Below are positions 9,633 to 20,318 of a stretch of DNA of 64,000 nt, in pieces. The stretch's first letter is position 1, and each line of letters begins with the position of its first letter. The DNA comes from an uncultured Ectothiorhodospiraceae bacterium (GTDB taxonomy: Bacteria > Pseudomonadota > Gammaproteobacteria > S012-40). The translations under genes were made by a program, and so were the position numbers. The notes below the pieces were generated by a model. The model had not been told where the DNA came from and made no database searches. It was given only the letters and a program-made list of their open reading frames with translations. The DNA lies in contig CALZJE010000009.1 of assembly GCA_945787715.1 (NCBI GenBank), forward strand, positions 1 to 64,000, read 5' to 3'.

Positions 9633-10387
9633 GCTTTCACAAAATCCTTATGTAATTTTTTAATCGTTTCAATATCAATATATTCAGGAATATCTGCTTC
9701 CCCTTCAATTATCTTGCAAGGGACATCAGGATCACCCAATTGATCTACAACCAACATTGCACCTTCGAATTTATCGTTTTCAGTATAGTTATTAACAGTG
9801 ATTAATGTCGGTATGTTAATACAAGTCGCTGCAACAACACCGTTGTAAGAATCTTCAAGTGCAATACATTCTTGTGCTTTTAAATTCATTTTCCCCAATA
9901 CATATTCATAGACATCGGGTTTTGGCTTTTTGATAGGCACTACATCAGCTGCGGCAATCACATCAAACCAATCCAGAGCATCATCACCCATAGTTGCAGT
10001 AACCAGGTTATTAACGTTGCCAGGGCTTGTTGTAGTTGCAATTGCAATTCGTATGTTTGCTTTTTTTGCCTCATCAATAATTCGAGAGATACCAGCTCGT
10101 AGAGGAATAAGCTTTTGCTTGACCAAGCTTTGATAACGCTCATTTTTTGACTCATGTAACTTCACAACAAGATCTTGCTTGATTTCTTCATTTAAAAAAT
10201 CATTAACGTAATAACGAATGCGCTCTTTCCCGCCAGTGACTTTTAACAGTTTTGTATATAACTCAACAGTCCAATCCCAATTCAGCCCTTCTTGTTGAAA
10301 GGCATAATTGAAAGCCTGACGATGGGCCTCTTCTGTATTTGCTAAAGTCCCGTCTACATCAAATATAATTGCTTTTAATTCTGTCAT
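9629..10387 (-). CDS. HAD-superfamily hydrolase, CbbY/beta-PGM-like
   Basis: A 252-residue HAD phosphatase. Motif I is IIFDVDGTLANTEEAHRQAF with the catalytic Asp pair; motif II lies in IRIAIATTTSP; the motif III lysine and acidic pair are in KKPKPDVY and ALEDSYNGVVAA. The helical cap between motifs I and II is of the CbbY/phosphoglucomutase type, a group that includes sugar-phosphate phosphatases. The true substrate is unknown. It is the first gene of a two-gene unit with the aminotransferase. Confidence 0.87.
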   Translation of the reverse strand: MTELKAIIFDVDGTLANTEEAHRQAFNYAFQQEGLNWDWTVELYTKLLKVTGGKERIRYYVNDFLNEEIKQDLVVKLHESKNERYQSLVKQKLIPLRAGISRIIDEAKKANIRIAIATTTSPGNVNNLVTATMGDDALDWFDVIAAADVVPIKKPKPDVYEYVLGKMNLKAQECIALEDSYNGVVAATCINIPTLITVNNYTENDKFEGAMLVVDQLGDPDVPCKIIEGEADIPEYIDIETIKKLHKDFVKA

Positions 10388-10647
10388 TCTATTAAACCTA
10401 TAATGAAAACTTTCTATAAATATTCAACTACTCAACACCAACAATTTTTCAATTATTGGGGCCTTCTCTACATAAATATTTTACACGAATATTCGTTTGT
10501 AATATCAATCTTTAATCATGTAAGTAATATATTAAAGGAACAATGTCAAAAGTTCGCTAATTAGCCAGAATATTTTATTGCGAGCATAGATAAATTCTGG
10601 TAAAAAGTCCTGTCCTTACGGATTCCGGCACTTATGGGAGACAATAC

Positions 10648-11091
10648 ATGGCCTCAACAAACAACCAGGCTGACAACAGTTTTAAAAATGACTTTACACC
10701 TTATACTGAAAAGAAAGGTGAGGAGTACATGAATGAAGATCAAGTAGAACACTTCAGAAAGATACTCAACGCTTGGAAAAAAGGCCTTATGGAAGAAGTA
10801 GACCGCACTGTGCACCATATGCAAGATGAGGCTGCTAATTTTCCTGATCCAAATGATCGTGCAACACAAGAGTCTGAATTCGCAATGGAGCTGAGGGCTC
10901 GTGATCGGGAACGAAAGTTAATTAAAAAAATAGACGAATCATTGGCTGAGCTAGACGAAGGCGAATATGGATATTGTCGTCAATGCGGCATCGATATAGG
11001 CATTCGCCGTTTGGAAGCTCGCCCAACTGCTACATTATGCATCGATTGTAAAACGCTAGACGAAATAAAGGAAAAACATATTGGTCGCTAG
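10648..11091 (+). CDS. dksA: RNA polymerase-binding transcription factor DksA
   Basis: A 147-residue DksA that binds the secondary channel of RNA polymerase and, with ppGpp, adjusts rRNA and amino-acid promoters. The coiled-coil tip [12 protein letters not shown] keeps the essential D-x-x-D-x-A. The four zinc cysteines are in YCRQC and [12 protein letters not shown] near residue 22 aligns with E. coli. The start at 10648 is preceded by GGGAGAC. A second in-frame ATG (10729) also has a strong GGTGAGGAG, but homologues start upstream. A terminator follows directly. Confidence 0.96.
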   Translation: MASTNNQADNSFKNDFTPYTEKKGEEYMNEDQVEHFRKILNAWKKGLMEEVDRTVHHMQDEAANFPDPNDRATQESEFAMELRARDRERKLIKKIDESLAELDEGEYGYCRQCGIDIGIRRLEARPTATLCIDCKTLDEIKEKHIGR

Positions 11092-11110
11092 CCACAAATG
11101 ATTAACAAAC

Positions 11111-11140
11111 AAAAAAGGAACCTTGCTGGTTCCTTTTTTT
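11111..11140 (+). terminator. Intrinsic terminator of dksA
   Basis: AAAAAAGGAACC-ttgct-GGTTCCTTTTTTT, a 12-bp stem with a 5-base loop ending in a T-run, about 20 bp after the dksA stop. It may also work on the minus strand, where the opposing DUF3579 gene starts further right and stops at 11172. Confidence 0.9.
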
Positions 11141-11171
11141 ATAAACGCTAAAAAATATCAATTAATGGATA

Positions 11172-11453
11172 TTAAGCTGCTGGCCCTTCACCTTCTAAAT
11201 GTGATCGTAGTGCATTAGTATGTGCAAAGTTCATAATATATTGAAAAGCTGCTGGATTATCAGCCTCCAACGATGGATCAACAATCAGGCACTTTTCACC
11301 ATTTACAACACCTGGCTTTACACTTTCAGCATAGTGCAGCCGATGATCAGGTCCAAATGTACCCATATTTGCTGAAATTCTCTCAATCCAGTCACTAGGT
11401 CTAAATTTTTTTCCGTCTTCTCGTATACTTTCAATAACTAATTTTTCTGACAT
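11172..11453 (-). CDS. DUF3579 family protein
   Basis: A roughly 93-residue protein matching the DUF3579 pattern: DGKKFRPSDWIERISANMGTF near the N-terminus, then GEKCLIVDPSLEADNPAAFQ and IMNFAHTNALRSH. The function is unknown; the family occurs in beta- and gammaproteobacteria. The ORF track begins at a GTG five codons upstream. The ATG at 11453 is preferred because GGGTAAG lies at the right distance and homologues start close to the conserved block. Its stop faces the dksA terminator. Confidence 0.85.
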   Translation of the reverse strand: MSEKLVIESIREDGKKFRPSDWIERISANMGTFGPDHRLHYAESVKPGVVNGEKCLIVDPSLEADNPAAFQYIMNFAHTNALRSHLEGEGPAA

Positions 11454-11468
11454 TGCGCGCTTACCCAC

Positions 11469-11792
11469 ATAAAAAAATTAAAAACCTCATCTACAACGTT
11501 ATGCATTAGTTATCGACGGAGTCCTACTACTTTACAACATATTGTGAAACTCATAGTGTGACCAAGTTAACAGTTTCTTCTCATCTGCATTAATCCGGGT
11601 ATTTCATGATGTGCGAATTTATCACGCTGTAATTTGATTTTCTTATCGATTCCTACAGAGTAGCAAATACACGGGCAACGAGGAGCAGTTGCCTAGCGCC
11701 GGACTGGTGAGTCCAGTCACAGGACGATAAGTACTTGTACAATTGCAGAACAAGTGAGATAACGTAAAATTCATGAATTATCCGGATTAAAC
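11469..11792. other. Intergenic region with three consecutive hairpins
   Basis: Between thrC and the DUF3579 gene. On the plus strand there are three successive stem-loops: GGCAAC/GTTGCC (about 11672-11692), GACTGG/CCAGTC (about 11703-11719) and ACTTGT/ACAAGT (about 11733-11755). Four GGA triplets lie in or near them. It is more G+C-rich than the surrounding spacer. It could be a small structured RNA or 3' structures behind thrC (minus strand). No T-tract and no convincing promoter was found, so it is not called as a gene. Confidence 0.3.
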
Positions 11793-12869
11793 TTACATAT
11801 TAGCTAAAATCGCTTTTTTAACCGATTCCAATGTAGCATCAACCGTGCGAATGCCACCTGAACACTGTGAAATTGCAGTATCAGGATCTTTCAATCCGTG
11901 GCCAGTTAAGGTGCATACGATTTTACTACCCTCAGGAATCTTTCCTGAATTAATGTCACGTATTGCGCCCGCTAATGATGTCGCAGATGCTGGCTCACAG
12001 AACACGCCCTCATTAGCACTTAACATCTTCTGAGCTGCTAGAATTTCTTCGTCGCTACACTCGTCAAACCATCCATTAGATTCTTTTTGTACATCCCATG
12101 CTTTATCCCACGACTGAGGGTGACCAATGCGAATTGCGGTTGCCACAGTTTCTGGGTCGTCTACCATTTCACCACGTAGGAACGGCGCAGCACCAGATGC
12201 TTGATAACCTACCATTTGCGGTCGTTTGCCCACAATTCCTTGATTGAAATATTCACTATACCCCATCCAATGAGCGGTGATATTACCTGCATTACCTACT
12301 GGTAGGCAGTGAAAATCAGGCGCACCTTCTAATTCTTCAACAATTTCAAAAGCCGCTGTTTTTTGGCCTTGAAGACGATATGGATTGATTGAATTCACAA
12401 TTGTTACAGGAACTTCATCACCAATCTCTTTGACGAGCTGCATACCGTCATCAAAATTACCTTTGATTTGGATGATCACTGATCCATGCATCATCGCTTG
12501 AGCGAGTTTACCCATTGCAATTTTGCCATCAGGAATTAATACAAACGCTGTTATGCCAGCTCTTGCAGCATAGGCAGCGGCAGACGCGGAAGTATTGCCA
12601 GTAGACGCACAAATAATTGCCTTACTACCGCCTTCCACTGCTTTAGTGACCGCCATAGTCATACCGCGATCTTTAAATGAACCAGTAGGATTCAAACCTT
12701 CATATTTCACATAGATATCGACATCTTTTTCCAATAAACGTGGAATATTACTCAAACGAATTAACGGCGTGTTTCCTTCACCTAAGCTGATAATTCTCGT
12801 ATCATCATGCACCGGTAAACGATCACGATAGTTATCAATTAGTCCTGTATAGCGTTTTCTAAATGGCAT
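11793..12869 (-). CDS. thrC: Threonine synthase
   Basis: A 358-residue PLP enzyme converting O-phospho-homoserine to threonine, the last pathway step. The PLP lysine is in [11 protein letters not shown] near residue 67. The phosphate-binding glycine loop follows in [13 protein letters not shown], with [16 protein letters not shown] near residue 92. The length fits the shorter Gram-positive/pseudomonad-like class rather than the longer E. coli ThrC. It lies 12 bp after hom as the last gene of alaC-hom-thrC. Confidence 0.95.
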   Translation of the reverse strand: MPFRKRYTGLIDNYRDRLPVHDDTRIISLGEGNTPLIRLSNIPRLLEKDVDIYVKYEGLNPTGSFKDRGMTMAVTKAVEGGSKAIICASTGNTSASAAAYAARAGITAFVLIPDGKIAMGKLAQAMMHGSVIIQIKGNFDDGMQLVKEIGDEVPVTIVNSINPYRLQGQKTAAFEIVEELEGAPDFHCLPVGNAGNITAHWMGYSEYFNQGIVGKRPQMVGYQASGAAPFLRGEMVDDPETVATAIRIGHPQSWDKAWDVQKESNGWFDECSDEEILAAQKMLSANEGVFCEPASATSLAGAIRDINSGKIPEGSKIVCTLTGHGLKDPDTAISQCSGGIRTVDATLESVKKAILANM

Positions 12870-12881
12870 TGGAAACCTCTT

Positions 12882-14198
12882 TTATTCTTTATCCAGCGTC
12901 TCTACACGAATACGTGTTAGCTGATCTTTTATACTATCCAGCGCTTCGATCTTTTCAATTGCGCTGATCATTTGTTTTTCATACACCTTGTGCGTCAGCA
13001 TTATTATTTGCACTTGAGTTTCAGCATTTTGAGGCTCTTTTTGAATAAGCGCTTCAATGGAAATTTCTGCATCCCCTAAAATCTGAGTAACTTCTGCTAA
13101 TACTCCAGGCTTATCATCTGCACTCATACGGAGATAATAAGCAGTTTGTATATCTTCAACGGGTAAAATGGGCGTATCATTGATTGAGTCAGGTTGAAAT
13201 GCCAGATGTGGAACGCGATTTTCGGGATCGGCCGTTAACGTTCTTACAACATCAATAATGTCTGCCACTACTGCAGAAGCTGTTGCTTCGGAACCAGCAC
13301 CCGCCCCGTAATAAAGTGTCGGGCCAACTGCATCACCTTTCACCAGCACTGCATTCATTACACCGTCAACATTGGCGATTAAACGTCGTTCAGGAATCAA
13401 TGTTGGATGAACACGCAACTCTATTCCGCTATCTGTTCGTTTAGCGATACCTAGATGTTTAATCCGATAGCCCAATTGCTCGGCATACGAAACGTCTTCT
13501 TGAGTAATTTTAGTGATGCCTTCGGTATATGCTTTTTCGAATTGAAGTGGAATACCAAAAGCAATGGAAGCCAGTATGGTTAATTTGTGTGCAGCGTCAA
13601 TCCCTTCTACATCAAACGTCGGATCAGCTTCAGCATATCCAAGTCGTTGGGCTTCTTGCAGTACATCTGAAAAATCTCGCCCTTTATCTCGCATTTCAGT
13701 AAGGATAAAGTTTCCGGTACCGTTGATAATCCCAGCTAGCCATTCAATACGGTTGCCAGATAATCCTTCTCGAATCGCCTTTATGATTGGAATACCTCCA
13801 GCAACTGCAGCCTCGAAAGCAACCATTACACCTTTTTTCTGCGCCGCATTAAATATCTCATTACCATATTTGGCAATCAGTGCTTTGTTCGCGGTTACAA
13901 CATGCTTACCGTTGGCAATTGCTTTCATCACAAGGTCGCGTGCTAGCTCTTCACCACCGATCAACTCAACAATAATATCAACTTCCGGATTTGCAACAAT
14001 GTCCTGAGGATTGTCCGTCAGCTGGATTTCACTGGTGTCACAACTTCGAGCACGGGTAATATCTCTTGCTGCCGCATGAGTTACTTGAATACCACGCCCT
14101 GCTCTTCGAAAAATTTCTTCAGCGTTACGAGAAAGAACATTAACTGTTCCTCCGCCAACGGTTCCTAATCCTAATATGCCAACCTTAACCGGGCCCAC
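12882..14198 (-). CDS. hom: Homoserine dehydrogenase
   Basis: A 438-residue NAD(P)-dependent dehydrogenase making homoserine from aspartate semialdehyde. It has the Rossmann motif [17 protein letters not shown] at the N-terminus. The catalytic region contains [15 protein letters not shown] and [21 protein letters not shown]-terminal ACT domain (from about residue 350, [20 protein letters not shown]) suggests threonine feedback control. It is monofunctional, without an aspartokinase domain. It overlaps the upstream aminotransferase gene by 14 bp. Confidence 0.96.
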   Translation of the reverse strand: MGPVKVGILGLGTVGGGTVNVLSRNAEEIFRRAGRGIQVTHAAARDITRARSCDTSEIQLTDNPQDIVANPEVDIIVELIGGEELARDLVMKAIANGKHVVTANKALIAKYGNEIFNAAQKKGVMVAFEAAVAGGIPIIKAIREGLSGNRIEWLAGIINGTGNFILTEMRDKGRDFSDVLQEAQRLGYAEADPTFDVEGIDAAHKLTILASIAFGIPLQFEKAYTEGITKITQEDVSYAEQLGYRIKHLGIAKRTDSGIELRVHPTLIPERRLIANVDGVMNAVLVKGDAVGPTLYYGAGAGSEATASAVVADIIDVVRTLTADPENRVPHLAFQPDSINDTPILPVEDIQTAYYLRMSADDKPGVLAEVTQILGDAEISIEALIQKEPQNAETQVQIIMLTHKVYEKQMISAIEKIEALDSIKDQLTRIRVETLDKE

Positions 14199-15393
14199 TA
14201 TTATCTCCCTTTAGTTCCTCAATTCGAAACATATCACGTATGCCTCGTATAGCTTGTCTTGTTCTGTGCGCGTTTTCAATCAACCCAAATCGCACATGAT
14301 CGTCACCATATTCACCAAAACCTACCCCAGGTGATACAGCTACTTTTGCGTGCTTTAACAACAACTTGGCAAATTCCAGTGAACCATGATGTCGATATTC
14401 CTCAGGTATTCTCGCCCAAACAAACATAGTGGCTTTCGGCTTTTCAACTTCCCAACCGATATGATTTAGGCCATCGCAAAGTACATCTCGACGATCTTTA
14501 TACATATTACAAATGTCTTGTACACAATCTTGCGGCCCTTCAAGTGCAGCGATTGCTGCGATTTGAATCGGCGTAAACGTACCATAATCCAAATAAGACT
14601 TTATACGCGCCAAGGCACTTACTAATACTTCGTTACCGCACATAAATCCAACACGCCAGCCCGGCATGTTATAACTTTTTGATAATGTAAAAAATTCTAC
14701 GGCAACATCTTTTGCGCCAGGAACTTGAAGTATCGATGGTGCTTTATAGCCATCAAATACAATGTCTGCGTAAGCAATATCATGAACTACCCAAATGTCA
14801 TGTTCTTTAGCAACTGCAATAACTTTTTCAAAAAAATCTAAATCAACACACTGTGTGGTCGGATTACCCGGAAAATTGAGCACTAACATTTTAGGCTTTG
14901 GCCAAGTATCTTTGATGGATTTTTCCAATTCTTCAAAGAAATCCACACCTGGAATCAGTGGGACATGACGTATATCAGCACCAGAAATGACAAAACCATA
15001 AGGATGGATTGGATATGCTGGATTTGGCACAAGTACGGTATCGCCCGTACCCAAGGTCGCAAGTGCTAAATGCGCAAGCCCTTCTTTTGAGCCAATTGTT
15101 ACAATTGCTTCTTTGTCCGCATCCAAATCAACATCAAATCGATCTTTATACCAATTGCATATCGCTTTGCGTAATCGAGGTATGCCTTTAGAAACGGAGT
15201 ATCGATGAGTATCTTTGCGTTGTGCAGCTTCAGTCAACTTATCAATAATATGTTGCGGTGTAGGTTGATCAGGATTACCCATTCCAAAGTCAACGATATC
15301 TTCACCACGGGAACGTGCTTGCGCTTTAAGTTCATTGACTATATTAAATACATACGGCGGTAATCGTTTGATGCGTTGAAAATCTGAAAACAC
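14185..15393 (-). CDS. alaC: Alanine-type aminotransferase (AlaC-like)
   Basis: A 402-residue class I/II aminotransferase, the first gene of the operon with hom and thrC. The N-terminus [18 protein letters not shown] and [13 protein letters not shown] are typical of AlaC/YfdZ-type glutamate-pyruvate transaminases. The PLP lysine is in [19 protein letters not shown]. Synteny with hom and thrC is common in gammaproteobacteria and suggests a link to aspartate-family metabolism. The exact substrate is inferred. A near-consensus promoter lies 55-80 bp upstream of the start. Confidence 0.9.
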   Translation of the reverse strand: MFSDFQRIKRLPPYVFNIVNELKAQARSRGEDIVDFGMGNPDQPTPQHIIDKLTEAAQRKDTHRYSVSKGIPRLRKAICNWYKDRFDVDLDADKEAIVTIGSKEGLAHLALATLGTGDTVLVPNPAYPIHPYGFVISGADIRHVPLIPGVDFFEELEKSIKDTWPKPKMLVLNFPGNPTTQCVDLDFFEKVIAVAKEHDIWVVHDIAYADIVFDGYKAPSILQVPGAKDVAVEFFTLSKSYNMPGWRVGFMCGNEVLVSALARIKSYLDYGTFTPIQIAAIAALEGPQDCVQDICNMYKDRRDVLCDGLNHIGWEVEKPKATMFVWARIPEEYRHHGSLEFAKLLLKHAKVAVSPGVGFGEYGDDHVRFGLIENAHRTRQAIRGIRDMFRIEELKGDNSGPG

Positions 15394-15446
15394 AGTCGCT
15401 TTTGCCTAATTTACTTTATTTTTTGAAGATTCACACAAAGGCGGCA

Positions 15447-15475
15447 ACATTACTTGCGGCTAAGGTTTGTGTCAA
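15447..15475 (-). promoter_or_regulatory. Sigma-70 promoter of alaC-hom-thrC
   Basis: Read on the minus strand: TTGACA (15470-15475), a 17-bp spacer, then TAATGT (15447-15452). This is a perfect -35 with a good -10 and predicts an RNA start near 15440, about 46 nt before the ATG. The promoter overlaps an ACACAAA/TTTGTGT inverted repeat (15432-15472) that could be an operator. No leader peptide rich in Thr/Ile codons was seen. Confidence 0.75.
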
Positions 15476-15738
15476 TCCCAATCCGAAGATATTTTAATTT
15501 CTTTAGTGAAAGAATTATACCTTATATCCACAACAGACAATGTTTCGATTACAATGATAAAAAACGTGTAACTACTCAGCGTATTCATCTTTTACTCCGT
15601 AATTGCGTTGTTTTTGTACTCGAATGGTCACATTTTAACTAACTGCTCACATTCTCCGCACAAAAACGCCTTGTTCTGTAGCAAAATCAAAACTCGCTGA
15701 GTAGATACAAAATATTTTAAAAGGATAAACTGAAAGAC
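15476..15738. other. Divergent intergenic region between alaC and the Mth938-like gene
   Basis: AT-rich spacer. The 62-codon frame in the track (15454-15642) overlaps the alaC promoter and has no ribosome-binding site, so it is not a gene. A loose inverted repeat (GCGTTGTTTTTGT near 15604 with ACAAAAACGCC near 15660) is present. The promoter of the plus-strand gene was not located with confidence. Confidence 0.35.
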
Positions 15739-16188
15739 ATGCAAATCAATCCGGATTTTAATACTGGCGTATATACCATTCGCTCATACCGTCCACATGA
15801 AATTGATATATTCTCTCCGATAAATATTTCAGAAATACAATCGCTTGAGGAAAAAAACAATACCGATGGAGAACGGCCAAAAAACTATAAAACGTTAAAT
15901 CAAAGTTTTATCGTCACGCCTAACAAATTGATTGAAAACTGGAGTGTAGAAAATCCTCATCTGCTAATTGAAGAACACTTTCAAGATTTGTTAGCACTAA
16001 AACCTGAAATGGTTATCGTAGGAACTGGTAAAAATATGCATTTTGCAGATAGCCTTTACACTTTGCCATTGTTACAAGCCGGAATAGGTGTTGAATTTAT
16101 GAACACTGCAGCAGCGTGTAGAACTTATAATTTTCTTGTATCAGATAGTCGAGATGTTGCTGCGGCAATTTTCATGATCAAAGATTGA
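15739..16188 (+). CDS. Mth938-like domain protein (DUF498)
   Basis: A 149-residue protein of the Mth938/NDUFAF3-like family (DUF498). The key motif PEMVIVGTGKNMHF is near residue 92, followed by GIGVEFMNTAAACRTYNFLVSD, where family members have the conserved MxTxxAxRTYN. Some mitochondrial relatives assist complex I assembly; the bacterial role is not established. The ATG at 15739 follows AAGGATAAACTG. It converges with rpoS across about 28 bp. Confidence 0.87.
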   Translation: MQINPDFNTGVYTIRSYRPHEIDIFSPINISEIQSLEEKNNTDGERPKNYKTLNQSFIVTPNKLIENWSVENPHLLIEEHFQDLLALKPEMVIVGTGKNMHFADSLYTLPLLQAGIGVEFMNTAAACRTYNFLVSDSRDVAAAIFMIKD

Positions 16189-16216
16189 GCTACGGCAATT
16201 ATCAGTATGATAATCT

Positions 16217-17224
16217 TTAGTTAAAAACAGCTTCCGCAGAAAAGCCTTCGCGCTCCATGATATCTCGTAATTTAGCCAAGGCTTCTACCTGGATTTGCCT
16301 CACTCTTTCACGTGTAACACCTATTTCGTTACCCACCTCTTCCAATGTGGACATTTTACTTCCGTTCAAGCCAAATCGACCTTCAACAACCCGCTTTTGC
16401 TTATCATTTAACTGTTTCAACCAAATATCTAAATGCTTATTCAGGTCTTCGTCTTGTAGCAATACAGCAGGGTCGCCATTATTTTCATCAGCAATCCCAT
16501 CGAGTACCGATTTTTCAGAATCCTTGCTAACTGGTGTGTCAACCGAAGTTACTCGCTCATTTAGCCCCAAAATTCGTTTCACATCTTCAATAGGTTTATC
16601 TAAATGACGTGCAATCTCTTCCGGACTGGGTTCATGATCCTGAGATTGCGCAAAATGACGTGCAGCGCGAAGATAAGCATTTAATTCTTTAACAACATGA
16701 ATGGGAAGCCGAATAGTGCGGGTTTGGTTCATCAAACCACGCTCAATCGTTTGCCTAATCCACCAAGTTGCATAAGTAGAAAAGCGAAAACCTCTCTCAG
16801 GATCGTATTTTTCAACAGCATGGATAAGCCCTAGATTTCCTTCTTCAATTAAATCTAGAAATGCCAATCCTCTATTCATATAACGACGTGCAATTTTCAC
16901 AACCAAGCGCAAATTGCTTTCAATCATACGTTTGCGCGCTGCTTCCTCTCCTTTTTGAGCCAGGCGGGCAAAATATACCTCTTCTTCAGCAGATAAGAGC
17001 GGAGAATAACCAATTTCACTGAGGTACATTCTTGTCGCATCGAGCTGCCCGTCTGATGCTTCTTCTGATTTGGATTTGGATTTGCGTTTGCTTTTACTAG
17101 CGACTGGAGGATTAAGCTCAAGTGGTTCATTCTTTTCGAGGCCAGCATCATTAGTATGATCGCTTGTCAATTCATGAGTTTCTTCAATTGATTCTTTCTT
17201 AAGTTCGCTGACTTCCTGAGCCAT
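16217..17224 (-). CDS. rpoS: RNA polymerase sigma factor RpoS
   Basis: A 335-residue stationary-phase and general stress sigma factor. Region 1.2 is [16 protein letters not shown]. Region 2 holds [17 protein letters not shown] and [19 protein letters not shown] (-10 recognition). Region 4.2 is [20 protein letters not shown] (-35 recognition). An acidic, lysine-rich N-terminal extension of about 50 residues is present. The start at 17224 is chosen because GGAGGG lies 7 nt upstream; the track's start 21 bp earlier would form an ATGA overlap with nlpD. As in relatives, a major promoter probably lies within nlpD. Confidence 0.96.
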   Translation of the reverse strand: MAQEVSELKKESIEETHELTSDHTNDAGLEKNEPLELNPPVASKSKRKSKSKSEEASDGQLDATRMYLSEIGYSPLLSAEEEVYFARLAQKGEEAARKRMIESNLRLVVKIARRYMNRGLAFLDLIEEGNLGLIHAVEKYDPERGFRFSTYATWWIRQTIERGLMNQTRTIRLPIHVVKELNAYLRAARHFAQSQDHEPSPEEIARHLDKPIEDVKRILGLNERVTSVDTPVSKDSEKSVLDGIADENNGDPAVLLQDEDLNKHLDIWLKQLNDKQKRVVEGRFGLNGSKMSTLEEVGNEIGVTRERVRQIQVEALAKLRDIMEREGFSAEAVFN

Positions 17225-17241
17225 CTTTAACCCTCCATAAT

Positions 17242-18012
17242 TCAATGAGACCTAGCCATTAAGAGACGCAAAGGATCAACAGGCTTTCCATTTCGGCGAA
17301 TTTCAAAATGGAGCTGCGCAAGATTATCTTGAGCTTTCCCCATTTGTGCAATTTTTTGCCCCTGACGAACAACATCCCCTTCGTTCACCAGAATTCGCTC
17401 GTTATGACCATAAGCACTAAGATATATTTTGTTGTGCTTAATAATAATTAAATTACCAAATCCTATTAACCCATTACCGCTATATACTACTTTTCCTGCA
17501 GCAGTTGCATAAATTGGCTGCCCACGTGTACCAACAATATTGATACCCTTTTTCCGCTCTGACAAATTTTTGTCCGAATTCCGCACTGTCCCGTTAGTGG
17601 GCCAATACCACTTTGAAACAGGATTGGAAAGCGCAACTTTATTACCTACAGATGGCGTTGACTTCTCTTTAACCGGTCGTTTTAAATTATTATTGGATGA
17701 CGACTTCTTATTACGCACTTCTTTTTTAGATGCAATGTGTTTTCTCTTTTTCTCCCACGAATCATCATCTTCCGGCGGGGTAACAATTAACCACTGGCCT
17801 TTGTTAATAACATATGGAGCCGGAATATTGTTCCATTCTGCTATGTCTTGGTAATCATGTCCATAGTAAAATCCGATGGAATATAATGTATCTCCTTTTT
17901 CAACTCGATGGTGCACAAAGCTACCACAACTACACAAAAACAATACCATTATGATTAGACAACATATATGGTAAATTTTATGATGGTTAATTGTAATTTG
18001 CCTGAAACTCAT
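17242..18012 (-). CDS. nlpD: NlpD-like murein hydrolase activator (LysM + degenerate M23)
   Basis: A lipoprotein with signal peptide and lipobox (LFLCSCGS; lipidated Cys about residue 29), a LysM domain ([20 protein letters not shown]) and a C-terminal M23/LytM domain. The metal site is lost: the usual HxGxD is KKGINIVG and the usual HLHFEIR is QLHFEIR. This matches NlpD, which does not cut peptidoglycan but activates AmiC at division. It sits just before rpoS, the classical arrangement. The track start is a GTG at 18027; the ATG at 18012 is preferred, though neither ribosome-binding site is clear. Confidence 0.93.
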   Translation of the reverse strand: MSFRQITINHHKIYHICCLIIMVLFLCSCGSFVHHRVEKGDTLYSIGFYYGHDYQDIAEWNNIPAPYVINKGQWLIVTPPEDDDSWEKKRKHIASKKEVRNKKSSSNNNLKRPVKEKSTPSVGNKVALSNPVSKWYWPTNGTVRNSDKNLSERKKGINIVGTRGQPIYATAAGKVVYSGNGLIGFGNLIIIKHNKIYLSAYGHNERILVNEGDVVRQGQKIAQMGKAQDNLAQLHFEIRRNGKPVDPLRLLMARSH

Positions 18013-18071
18013 ACATATAACACGCACTAATTAGCACCAAAATTACCTGTACTGCGTAGACAAGTTGTTAC

Positions 18072-18659
18072 TTAAACAAAACCACCCTTCACAGCAAAGT
18101 ACAGAGCAACAACAAGGATTACGACAAGCCAGCCAACAACTTCAATATACTTACGTAGCAACGGTTCAAATTTTGGGCCGCCCCAAGCAATCAAACTCGC
18201 GACCAGAAAAAAACGTGCACCTCGACCTATTATCGACATTATTAAAAATGGGATAATTGCCATTCCAACAACACCGGCTGCAATTGTAAATACTTTGTAC
18301 GGAATCGGACTGAAACCAGCGATTAATACAACCCATATTCCCCACTCAGTAAACCAAGCTTGTGCTTTTTCAAATCTAGCCCAGTAGCCAAAGTCTCTAA
18401 TTAATGGCTCAATCATTTCAAAAGCAAGATAACCCAACAAATAGCCAAAAACCCCGCCGAGCACTGAAAAAACAGTGGCAACAAAAGCAAACCATAAAGC
18501 ACGATGGCGGTTAGCTAGGCACATTGGTGCGAGCATCACATCGGTAGGAACAGGGAAAAAAACCGATTCAGAAAAACTTAGCGTTGATAGATACCAGGTT
18601 GCTCTTGGATGTTTTGATAATATTAGGGTTCGATCATAAAGAGGTGCGAATAGTTTCAT
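18072..18659 (-). CDS. yqaA: YqaA-like DedA/VTT-domain membrane protein
   Basis: A 195-residue polytopic inner-membrane protein of the DedA/VTT (SNARE-associated) family. The signature [19 protein letters not shown] lies near residue 28, and [19 protein letters not shown] carries the conserved proline-containing re-entrant segment. DedA-family proteins are linked to lipid-carrier flipping and membrane homeostasis; the exact YqaA role is not known. It overlaps pcm by 4 bp and lies in the surE-pcm-yqaA-nlpD-rpoS series. Confidence 0.9.
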   Translation of the reverse strand: MKLFAPLYDRTLILSKHPRATWYLSTLSFSESVFFPVPTDVMLAPMCLANRHRALWFAFVATVFSVLGGVFGYLLGYLAFEMIEPLIRDFGYWARFEKAQAWFTEWGIWVVLIAGFSPIPYKVFTIAAGVVGMAIIPFLIMSIIGRGARFFLVASLIAWGGPKFEPLLRKYIEVVGWLVVILVVALYFAVKGGFV

Positions 18660-19315
18660 CGCCGTACGCCACCTAATAAAGGCACAAAATGAACGCCATT
18701 CAACTCCTCTTCAATATAACCGCCTTCTTCACGTCGAATTTGACGAAGCATCTGAACGTTCTTACCACAAGGTATTAACATGCATCCACCGATTGATAAT
18801 TGATCCAATAATTCTTCCGGTATGCTTTCTGCTGCAGCAGTGACGATTATTCCATCAAAAGGCGCGTGTTCACGCCAACCGTCTGTACCATCATCGTATT
18901 TGTATTTTACATTTCGCAATTTCAACTCACGCAAACGTGAACGAGCTTTGAGCTGCAATGCCTGGATTCGCTCAACAGTAAAAACCTGATCCACCAACTG
19001 CGCTAGAATTGCTGTTTGATACCCAGAACCTGTCCCTATTTCTAGCACACTCTTTATGCCACTGTGTGACAATAGTGCTTCAGTCATTCGCGCAACAATA
19101 AAAGGTTGAGAGATAGTCTGGCCGTGACCAATTGGTAGCGCATCATCTTCATACGCGCGAGAAGCGAGCGCTTCATCGACAAAAATATGCCGAGGTGTGT
19201 TACGCATTACATTTAAAACAGCATCGCTTTTGATCCCCCTCTCTTGCATACGCTTGACTAACCTTTCACGAGTTCGTTGCGATGTCATGCCAATACCTTG
19301 TAAGCGCATATTCAT
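18656..19315 (-). CDS. pcm: Protein-L-isoaspartate O-methyltransferase
   Basis: A 219-residue SAM-dependent methyltransferase that repairs isoaspartyl damage in proteins. Motif I is [18 protein letters not shown], the upstream [14 protein letters not shown] is conserved, and [21 protein letters not shown] is the post-motif region. The ending FVPLLGG is typical. It overlaps surE by 4 bp and yqaA by 4 bp, so translational coupling is likely. Expression with surE and rpoS fits a stationary-phase survival role. Confidence 0.96.
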   Translation of the reverse strand: MNMRLQGIGMTSQRTRERLVKRMQERGIKSDAVLNVMRNTPRHIFVDEALASRAYEDDALPIGHGQTISQPFIVARMTEALLSHSGIKSVLEIGTGSGYQTAILAQLVDQVFTVERIQALQLKARSRLRELKLRNVKYKYDDGTDGWREHAPFDGIIVTAAAESIPEELLDQLSIGGCMLIPCGKNVQMLRQIRREEGGYIEEELNGVHFVPLLGGVRR

Positions 19316-20067
19316 ACTTTGATTGCCTCAACCCAATCAGAAATAGTTTTGAGCAAATGATGCTGTGTTAAATCAACATGCATTGGTGTGACAGAAACAT
19401 AACCTTCTTTAATTGCATGAAAATCTGTTCCTGGTCCTGCATCCTGTTCTGCCCCAGCAGGCCCTACCCAATAGATATCTTTACCTCGAGGGTCTTTATC
19501 TTTATACACTGGCTCAGCTTTATGCCGATTACCTAAACGAGTTGACCTAAATCCTTTAATCTCTTCACGAGGCAGATCAGGCACGTTAATATTCAATATT
19601 GTATCCGTTGGGATAGGGTGCAATTTTATCTGTTCAATAATTTCTCGTGTTACAGTTGCGGCAGTCTGGTAATATTTCCCTTCCCAGCCAGCAAGAGAAA
19701 CTGCTATAGCAGGTAAACCAAGAAAGCGCCCTTCAATGGCAGCAGCAACCGTACCGGAATAGATAACATCATCTCCTAAATTTGCACCATAGTTGATACC
19801 AGAAACCACCATATCAGGCTCTTCATTCAACAGCCCTGTAAGCGCAAGATGAACACAATCGGTCGGTGTTCCATCCACATAGTAGATCCCATCTTCAACT
19901 AATGTTGCTCGAAGTGGGTTTTCAAGCGTTAGGGAACTGCTTGAAGCACTTCGATTTCGCTCAGGAGCTACAACAGTTAGACTCTCACTGATTTTTTTTA
20001 ATTCGTGCGTTAGCACGCGAATACCTGGGGCTAGGTATCCATCATCGTTACTAATTAATATTTTCAC
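19312..20067 (-). CDS. surE: 5'/3'-nucleotidase SurE
   Basis: A 251-residue stationary-phase survival nucleotidase. The metal-binding N-terminus is [16 protein letters not shown], followed by [25 protein letters not shown] with the second set of ligands. SurE removes phosphate from nucleoside 5'/3'-monophosphates and acts on short polyphosphate in some species. It is the first gene of the surE-pcm-yqaA-nlpD-rpoS block. The upstream 250 bp should contain its promoter; none was assigned. Confidence 0.96.
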   Translation of the reverse strand: MKILISNDDGYLAPGIRVLTHELKKISESLTVVAPERNRSASSSSLTLENPLRATLVEDGIYYVDGTPTDCVHLALTGLLNEEPDMVVSGINYGANLGDDVIYSGTVAAAIEGRFLGLPAIAVSLAGWEGKYYQTAATVTREIIEQIKLHPIPTDTILNINVPDLPREEIKGFRSTRLGNRHKAEPVYKDKDPRGKDIYWVGPAGAEQDAGPGTDFHAIKEGYVSVTPMHVDLTQHHLLKTISDWVEAIKV

Positions 20068-20318
20068 CTTTAATAACGCTCAATATGTTAATGGGTAGAT
20101 AGAAAGAAGGGATCGATAACACTCAGAAAAATACCAAGCGCTAAACCGCTCAAGCCTCAGTACAGGAAATCATTTTAAACACATAGTCAATTCAAATATC
20201 TATGATTGAAATTAATTCTGACTATACCACAAAGTCATATTAATGCTAAGCTGTTCGATTATTCAGCGCCGGATACCGAATTTCACACCTTGCTTAAAAG
20301 TTTTAACTACCATATAAC

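Noticed and set aside
15454-15642. 62-codon plus-strand ORF upstream of the Mth938-like gene
   Set aside because: Overlaps the alaC promoter on the opposite strand and has no ribosome-binding site.
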